Assembly (NCBI GenBank): GCA_002317355.1
Contig: DCJC01000025.1
Span: forward strand, 1 to 34,902
DNA length: 34,902 nucleotides
Origin: Prevotellaceae bacterium UBA1710
GTDB taxonomy: Bacteria; Bacteroidota; Bacteroidia; Bacteroidales; Bacteroidaceae
Reading direction: 5' to 3'
The notes beneath the pieces are model-generated. The model was given only the letters and a program-made list of their open reading frames with translations, had not been told where the DNA came from and did not search any database. Every line of letters begins with the position of its first letter. Within the stretch, counting starts at the first letter, position 1. This document shows positions 30,901 to 34,902 of this stretch, piece after piece. Position numbers and translations under genes: made by a program.

Positions 30901-31461
30901 AAGGAACTGCAGTTCATTGAGGATGGTGCTGGTATGCAGCTCGTCAAGAAGGTGAAGTGTAACTTCCGTACAATGGGTAAGAAGTTCGGTAAGCTCATGA
31001 AGAGTGTGAATGCTGCTGTAATGGCTATGAGTCAGGAGCAGATTTCTGCACTTGAGGCTAACGGAACTATCGATCTCGTTGCTGAAGGACAGAATGTAAC
31101 TGTTGAGGCAGTTGACGTTGAGATTATCTCTGAGGATATCCCAGGATGGACAATCGCTCAGGAAGGTAAGATAACCGTTGCCCTTGATATCGAGATTACT
31201 CCTGAATTGAAGAATGAAGGTGTTGCTCGACTTATCATCAAGCGAATCCAGGCTCTCCGTAAGGAACAGGGCTTCGAGATTACAGACAGAATTAGTGTAG
31301 TACTCCAGCAGAACGATCAGCTTGCCGAGGCTGTAAAGGTATTCGGTGATCATATCTCTGCACAGGTTCTTGCAAACTCACTCACCGTTGGTGATGCTGA
31401 GGGAGGTTCAGAACAGGAGTTCGGTGACTTTAAGGCTCTCGTGAAGGTTTCTAAGGATTAA
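28000..31461 (+). CDS. ileS: Isoleucyl-tRNA synthetase, long eukaryote-like type
   Basis: IleRS charges tRNA(Ile). The HIGH motif appears as HPGIHH (55-60) and the KMSKR loop as KMSKR (701-705). Between them lies the CP1 editing domain (about 200-420), with TTTPWTLPSNTALCVG, and WFDSGAMPYAQ follows. The 1153 residues exceed the roughly 940 of E. coli IleRS, and the C-terminus (EITPELKNEGVARLIIKRIQ) resembles the IleS2/eukaryotic class and shows no paired-cysteine zinc finger. Members of that class are often poorly inhibited by mupirocin; whether this one is cannot be told from sequence alone. The gene is apparently transcribed from its own promoter at 27952. Confidence 0.96.
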   Translation: MDKKFTERKGLNLVETNNEVLAEWEKKDLFHKSITEREGCPQFVFFEGPPSANGHPGIHHMMGRTIKDTFLRYKTMKGYQVYRKAGWDTHGLPVELSVEKSLGITKEDIGKKISVDDYNDACRKNVMMYTDEWTQLTNKMGYWVDLEHPYITYDNKYIESLWYLLKQLYNKDLLYKGYTIQPYSPAAGTGLSSHELNQPGCYRDVKDTTVTAQFKVLDKVDFNNTELPTYILAWTTTPWTLPSNTALCVGPKIDYVAVKGNNPYTNEEAVYVLAESRLAAYFQPTKDEEGNEQPLEILWNGKGADLVGTHYQQLMPWVKPCALEGDQIVAKEAEAFRVIPGDYVTTEDGTGIVHIAPTFGADDAKVAKDAGIPSLFVIDKAGDTRPMVDFTGKYFVKEDIDPKFLEICVNESYWKHAGDFVKNAYDPKFNEGGKYDEKAAAKEMDLNVILCLEMKEEGSAFKIEKHVHNYPHCWRTDKPVLYYPLDSWFIRSTAKKERMAELNKTINWHPESTGTGRFGKWLENLNDWNLSRSRYWGTPLPIWRNRDTKEEICIGSLEELYAEIEKAVKAGVMQSNPLKDKGFVPGDMSQENYDRIDIHRPYVDDIKLVGESGSVLTRELDLIDVWFDSGAMPYAQIHYPFENADVIDARNAYPADFIAEGVDQTRGWFFTLHAIATMVFDSVAYKNVISNGLVLDKNGVKMSKRLGNVINPFDCIGTYGTDAVRWYMVTNSSPWDNLSFDPEGVKDVTSAFFVKLYQAYSFFTLYANVDGFTYEEAEVPFAERPDFDRWLLSELNSLVKDVDKYLADYDVTPAGRLIQNFVIDKLSNWYIRLNKKRFWGGGMTQDKLSAYQTLYTCIDTVARLIAPVAPFYADQLFLDLNSVTGKDKAESVHLAKYPEAQENQIDKELEEAMQLAMQVTSMVLSLRKKVKIPVIQALQTISIPASDKEMKARIERMASVILAETNVKELQFIEDGAGMQLVKKVKCNFRTMGKKFGKLMKSVNAAVMAMSQEQISALEANGTIDLVAEGQNVTVEAVDVEIISEDIPGWTIAQEGKITVALDIEITPELKNEGVARLIIKRIQALRKEQGFEITDRISVVLQQNDQLAEAVKVFGDHISAQVLANSLTVGDAEGGSEQEFGDFKALVKVSKD

Positions 31462-31528
31462 TCCTTGGAACCTTCAACTAAAATAAATACGATCTAAATA
31501 TCTAAGAACTATAAACCTAAAATACAAC

Positions 31529-31912
31529 ATGGCAGAAATAAAGAAACGCTATAGTGACGAAGATCTTGAAGAGTTCCGTCAGATTATTGAGGAGAAGCTC
31601 GTTGTAGCTCGTAATGACTACAAGCAGATGATGAGCGTATTGCGTAATGATGATGGCAACGATGTTGCTGATACATCTCCAACCTACAAGATTCTTGAGG
31701 AAGGAAGCATCACTCAGACAAAGGAAGAGATGATGATGTTCGCTGCTCGTCAGGAGAAGTTCATCCGTGGTCTCGAGGCAGCTCTCCTGCGTATCGAGAA
31801 TAAGACTTACGGTATTGACCGTATCACAGGTGAGTTGATTCCAAAGGAGCGTCTTCGCATTGTTCCTCATGCAACACTTAGCGTAGAGTCAAAGAACGCA
31901 CGAAAGAAATAA
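31529..31912 (+). CDS. DksA/TraR family protein lacking zinc-finger cysteines
   Basis: DksA-type proteins enter the RNA polymerase secondary channel. The 127-residue protein has the helical coiled-coil region (about 10-90) and the zinc-finger fold region YGIDRITGELIPKERLRIVP (94-113) and ATLSVESK. The four canonical Cys positions read Asp97, Thr100, Ser118 and Ser121, so no zinc can be bound as in DksA. Other Bacteroidota members also have a reduced set of cysteines. There is no Shine-Dalgarno. Its stop overlaps the lspA start by one base, suggesting one transcript with lspA, DUF4296 and recR. Target promoters cannot be guessed. Confidence 0.88.
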   Translation: MAEIKKRYSDEDLEEFRQIIEEKLVVARNDYKQMMSVLRNDDGNDVADTSPTYKILEEGSITQTKEEMMMFAARQEKFIRGLEAALLRIENKTYGIDRITGELIPKERLRIVPHATLSVESKNARKK

Positions 31913-32529
31913 TGACAAAGCAACAGAAACTTCAGGCAGTTGTTTCGGTGCTTATCGTTCTTGTCATTCTTATTGTTGACCAGGTCATAAAGATTTCGGT
32001 CAAGACTGGAATGACTCTACACGAAAGCATCCATATTACTGATTGGTTCTACATTCTATACATAGAGAACAACGGAATGGCATGGGGTATGTCCATCATG
32101 CCTAAGGTTATGTTGAGCCTGTTCCGTTTGGTTGCAATAATAGGTATAGGTTGGTATATTGGCAAGCAGATACTAAAGGGCGCAAGATGGCTATATATAG
32201 TGCTTCTTTCTATGGTACTTGCTGGTGCTGCTGGTAATCTGATTGACTGTATGTTCTATGGGATGATATTCTCAGGAGCATCTACGGACTATGTATCATA
32301 CTTCGTTCCTTGGGGATCTGGCTATGCTCCATTCCTTGAGGGTAGGGTTGTTGATATGTTCTATTTCCCTTTGATCGTAACCGATTATCCTGATTGGTTC
32401 CCTTTCTGGGGAGGACAGAAATTCGTATTCTTCAGTCCGATATTCAACTTTGCCGATGCCAGTATTAGTGTAAGCGTTGTGGCATTACTTTTGTTCTGCA
32501 GACAGGAACTTCAACGATTGTGTAAGTGA
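31912..32529 (+). CDS. lspA: Lipoprotein signal peptidase (signal peptidase II)
   Basis: LspA cleaves the signal peptides of prolipoproteins after lipidation. It has 205 residues and four membrane helices. Conserved motifs are NNGMAWG (53-59), GNLIDCMFYG (108-117), GRVVDMFYFP with catalytic Asp148, and FNFADASISV with catalytic Asp182. A periplasmic insert around 120-175 makes it longer than the ~165 residues of E. coli, as is common in Bacteroidota. It overlaps the DksA-like gene by one base and the DUF4296 lipoprotein gene by four bases, so expression is probably coupled. Confidence 0.95.
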   Translation: MTKQQKLQAVVSVLIVLVILIVDQVIKISVKTGMTLHESIHITDWFYILYIENNGMAWGMSIMPKVMLSLFRLVAIIGIGWYIGKQILKGARWLYIVLLSMVLAGAAGNLIDCMFYGMIFSGASTDYVSYFVPWGSGYAPFLEGRVVDMFYFPLIVTDYPDWFPFWGGQKFVFFSPIFNFADASISVSVVALLLFCRQELQRLCK

Positions 32530-33416
32530 AAAAGATCCTATACATACTCATAATTTTTGTGGGCATGGCTTCATGTTCCTCCGACTCCTCCGACATTCTG
32601 TCAATGGGCGAGATGGAGGACATATTGTATGATATCCATTTGTCCCAGAACCTGATGTTTGATGAAAGCTCTGACAAAAGGGTTTATTCTGAGATTACCA
32701 ATCATGAGGCAATCTTGCGAAAGTATGATATTACCCAAGCGGAATGGGATTCTTCATACAATTATTATTGTCGCCATGCAGATAAGTTACATAAGATCTA
32801 TACGAATCTTTCTGAACGTATTCGTTCTGAAGTCATAGATTTGGGTGGAGATGTCTCACTTGATGAAGCTTCTTTGTCTGGAGATACTGCAAATATCTGG
32901 AATTCAGAGCGTAACTTTATCCTGATGCAGCAAGCGCCATACAACCTTAACCAGTTTGCTATTAATGCCGACTCAACCTTTAAGGCTGGCGATATCCTGA
33001 ATTTGCAGTTTGATGCTAAGTTTATCTTCCAGGAAGGTTCTCGTAATCTTGTTGCTGTTCTTGCTGTTACTCTTGGTAATGATAGCGTTGTCTCTGTTAC
33101 TCGTCGTGTAAACTACGACAATAAGGAGGTCCTCATGTTTAATGATTCTAAACGACTTGGAATTAAGGCGGTTAAGGGATATTTCGTTCTTCTTCGCAGT
33201 AATAATGAACAAGTTTCAACGGCATTCCATCTCGCTTCTATAGAGAATGTAAGACTTATTCTTGCTCACTCGAAAGAGATTCCACAGCAACCAACAGATT
33301 CTAAGCCGATAAACGAGAAAGATTCGCTTAAGACTGATTCTGTTCTTAGTCCTGAGCCAGAGAGGCTTCTTGTTCGTCCAGAAGGAAGACCATTGCGTCG
33401 TGTTGTTGCACCATAA
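32526..33416 (+). CDS. DUF4296 lipoprotein coupled to lspA
   Basis: This 296-residue protein starts at a GTG that overlaps the lspA stop (GTGA). It has a lipoprotein signal ending VGMASC with the lipid-bearing Cys at about residue 17, making it a substrate of the enzyme encoded just before it. Residues about 27-112 (MGEMEDILYDIHLSQNLM ... YNYYCRHADKLHKIY) match DUF4296, of unknown function. The middle part (130-250) has beta-strand-like alternation, and the tail is Pro- and Arg-rich (PERLLVRPEGRPLRRVV). No function is known. Constant linkage to lspA suggests a role in lipoprotein handling, which is inference. Confidence 0.85.
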   Translation: MKKILYILIIFVGMASCSSDSSDILSMGEMEDILYDIHLSQNLMFDESSDKRVYSEITNHEAILRKYDITQAEWDSSYNYYCRHADKLHKIYTNLSERIRSEVIDLGGDVSLDEASLSGDTANIWNSERNFILMQQAPYNLNQFAINADSTFKAGDILNLQFDAKFIFQEGSRNLVAVLAVTLGNDSVVSVTRRVNYDNKEVLMFNDSKRLGIKAVKGYFVLLRSNNEQVSTAFHLASIENVRLILAHSKEIPQQPTDSKPINEKDSLKTDSVLSPEPERLLVRPEGRPLRRVVAP

Positions 33417-33439
33417 TCCCAAGGTTATATAAATTAAGG

Positions 33440-34039
33440 ATGTTACCATCAAGGTTACTCGATAATGCCGTAAATCAGTTCTCGCGCCTTCCAGGTGTGG
33501 GAAGAAAGACTGCGCTCCGACTTGTCTTGCACATGCTTCGTCAGGATAATGAGTTCATGGAAGAGTTTACTGGTGCCCTTACTCAGATGAAGCGTGAGAT
33601 AAAGCATTGTAAGGTTTGCCATAACATCTCTGATACTGATGTATGTACTATCTGCTCCGATTATCGTCGTGATCCAAGTACGGTATGTGTCGTGGAGAAT
33701 ATTCAGGATGTAATGGCAGTAGAGAACACTCAGCAGTTTCATGGTCTCTATCATGTACTTGGAGGTGTTATCTCGCCTATGGATGGTATAGGTCCTGCTG
33801 ATCTTGAAATCGATTCGCTCGTTGAACGTGTGTCAACGGGAGAGGTAAAGGAAGTGATCTTCGCCCTTGCAAGTACGATGGAAGGAGATACCACAAACTT
33901 CTATATCTCAAAGCGCCTTCAGCAATTTGATGTCAAGCTTAGTGTCATTGCCCGTGGAATAAGCGTTGGCGATGAACTTGAATATACCGATGAGCTCACT
34001 CTTGGCCGCTCTATCGTTAATCGTGTACCTTTTGAATAG
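33440..34039 (+). CDS. recR: Recombination mediator protein RecR
   Basis: RecR works with RecO (and RecF) to load RecA on gapped DNA. It has 199 residues: helix-hairpin-helix RLPGVGRKTALRLVL (16-30), a four-cysteine zinc site (Cys57, 60, 69, 72 in CKVC ... CTIC), and the Toprim domain from VCVVENIQDVMAVE through GGVISPMDGIGP to the C-terminal strand ELTLGRSIVNRVPFE. It follows the DUF4296 gene by 23 bases without a terminator, so it is probably in the same transcript. Confidence 0.96.
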   Translation: MLPSRLLDNAVNQFSRLPGVGRKTALRLVLHMLRQDNEFMEEFTGALTQMKREIKHCKVCHNISDTDVCTICSDYRRDPSTVCVVENIQDVMAVENTQQFHGLYHVLGGVISPMDGIGPADLEIDSLVERVSTGEVKEVIFALASTMEGDTTNFYISKRLQQFDVKLSVIARGISVGDELEYTDELTLGRSIVNRVPFE

Positions 34040-34062
34040 TTGTAAAATCACCTTTATATATT

Positions 34063-34302
34063 ATGTTGTTCTATATTCAGATTTTCTCATTAGCACTTTC
34101 GCTCATTACTATATATGCGTGTTTGAAGTGGCTTCGCAACAATGCTGTATATCGTATTGCCTTATGGATAGTGGCGTTGATTGTTGATGCTATTGTGTAT
34201 TTCGTGTATGGTTATACTGGAGCAGGCTATCTGGGAATAATGCTTCTTGTCTGCATTCCATTTATATTCCGTAAGAAAGATAAGGAACAAAACGAGGAAT
34301 AG
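34063..34302 (+). CDS. Small hydrophobic membrane protein, function unknown
   Basis: The 79-residue protein has three closely spaced hydrophobic segments (about 3-20, 31-48 and 54-69) and a charged tail (RKKDKEQNEE) that would face the cytoplasm. I recognise no family. It lies 23 bases after recR and two bases before the acetyltransferase gene, and its lack of a separate promoter or terminator suggests membership of the recR transcript. The tight spacing on both sides is the main argument that it is real. Confidence 0.65.
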   Translation: MLFYIQIFSLALSLITIYACLKWLRNNAVYRIALWIVALIVDAIVYFVYGYTGAGYLGIMLLVCIPFIFRKKDKEQNEE

Positions 34303-34304
34303 GT

Positions 34305-34817
34305 ATGCTGAAACTACGTGCTCTTGAACCTGAAGACCTGGAGCAACTCTATGCAATAGAAAATAATCTCGATGACTGGGATTTTGCCTGCATGAGTGCA
34401 CCGTTCTCGAAATATGCCTTGCGAGATTATATTTCCAATCAGCATTGCGACCTCTCCGTTGACCAGCAGGTTCGTCTTGTGGTGTGCGATGATGAGAATC
34501 CCCAGCAGGTTATTGGCCTTGCCGACATCTTTAATTATGATGGTCGTCATCGTCGTGCAGAGGTAGGGATGGTAATAGAGAAGAGTCTTAGGGGAAATGG
34601 GTATGCAACCAAGGCTGTTGCGTTATTGATTGATTATGCTTTAAGAATATGTCTGCTTGATCAGTTGTATGCCTTCATTTCCGAGGAAAATATCGCATCT
34701 TGCAAGGTTTTTGATAAAAACGGCTTCAAACGTGCATCAATTCTCAAAAACTGGTTTAAAAACACAAATTCTTCGTCAAATGCTATTATTTTTCAACTTT
34801 TTTTGAAAAAAATATAG
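34305..34817 (+). CDS. GNAT family N-acetyltransferase
   Basis: GNAT enzymes move an acetyl group from acetyl-CoA to an amine. The 170-residue protein opens LKLRALEPEDLEQLYAIEN and has motif A as AEVGMVIEKSLRGNGYATKA, in which RGNGYA is the pyrophosphate-binding R-G-x-G-x-A loop. Motif B follows with ENIASCKVFDKNGFKR. The pattern is closest to the RimJ/RimL- and SpeG-like groups, so the substrate may be a protein N-terminus or a polyamine, but this cannot be decided. It is the last gene of the dksA-like to GNAT run. Confidence 0.85.
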   Translation: MLKLRALEPEDLEQLYAIENNLDDWDFACMSAPFSKYALRDYISNQHCDLSVDQQVRLVVCDDENPQQVIGLADIFNYDGRHRRAEVGMVIEKSLRGNGYATKAVALLIDYALRICLLDQLYAFISEENIASCKVFDKNGFKRASILKNWFKNTNSSSNAIIFQLFLKKI

Positions 34818-34823
34818 GAAAAA

Positions 34824-34855
34824 TTTGGAGGTTTCAGGAAAAATGCCTACCTTTG
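34824..34855 (+). promoter_or_regulatory. Promoter of the tRNA at the window end
   Basis: TTTG (34824-34827), 20 bases, then TACCTTTG (34848-34855) matches the -33/-7 consensus. It lies 27 bases before the tRNA start. Confidence 0.78.
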
Positions 34856-34882
34856 CACTCGCTAAAAAGAAATAACGATTTT

Positions 34883-34902
34883 GGTGCGTTAGTTCAGTTG
34901 GT
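34883..34902 (+). tRNA. tRNA gene, 5' end only (possibly tRNA-Asp)
   Basis: GGTGCGT (acceptor strand), TA, GTTC (D stem) and AGTTGGT (D loop start) fit the first 20 bases of a tRNA. The window ends before the anticodon; GGTGCG...TAGTTCAGTTGGT is common in Bacteroidota tRNA-Asp, but identity is not proven. Confidence 0.75.

Overview
The window looks like a chromosomal segment of a Bacteroidota bacterium, most likely Prevotellaceae (Prevotella sensu lato). The main reasons are the promoters, which repeatedly follow TTTG-N19/20-TAnnTTTG, the near absence of Shine-Dalgarno sequences, and lineage-typical genes: Rho with a long acidic/basic insert, a Bacteroidota-type RNA polymerase omega, DUF4293, DUF4296 next to lspA, a DksA-like protein without its zinc cysteines, and a large eukaryote-like IleS. 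Most genes are conserved housekeeping genes; the unusual content lies mainly between them. Layout: 1-1250 is a worn accessory edge, with the tail of a type I restriction specificity subunit, a terminator, an 8-bp tandem repeat and a broken phage-type BRO-N antirepressor. 1350-4705 (minus) holds pepD, a REP-associated tyrosine transposase between inverted pairs of its apparent hairpin repeats, and a flippase-like membrane protein. 4848-9236 (plus) carries rsmA, frr, rsgA, mnmA, rplU and rpmA, concerned with ribosome maturation, recycling and tRNA thiolation. 9582-11261 (minus) is bamD-rpoZ-DUF4293, divergent from uvrB. uvrB converges on rho at a shared bidirectional terminator. rho is divergent from rpsF-rpsR-rplI, followed by fabD and a cytoplasmic GH13 amylase. 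A minus-strand acyl-CoA ligase is divergent from ftsY-rimO-HU-(HU-TM-LysM), then ileS, then a tight run DksA-like-lspA-DUF4296-recR-small membrane protein-GNAT acetyltransferase. The window ends in the first bases of a tRNA gene. The gene-poor gaps are full of structured DNA: tandem repeats of 7, 8 and 11 bp, a 551-bp nested palindrome between fabD and the amylase with four REP-like hairpin modules inside, a 690-bp array of CTAC/CTAT hairpins and C-rich heptads downstream of the amylase, two MITE-like palindromes, and a scattered motif AACGTGAATTCGATGAATT. The most striking protein is at 26329-27867: an HU-type DNA-binding domain, a long acidic linker, one transmembrane helix and a LysM-like domain, suggesting a direct physical link between nucleoid and cell wall. 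No CRISPR array, prophage or complete defence system is visible.
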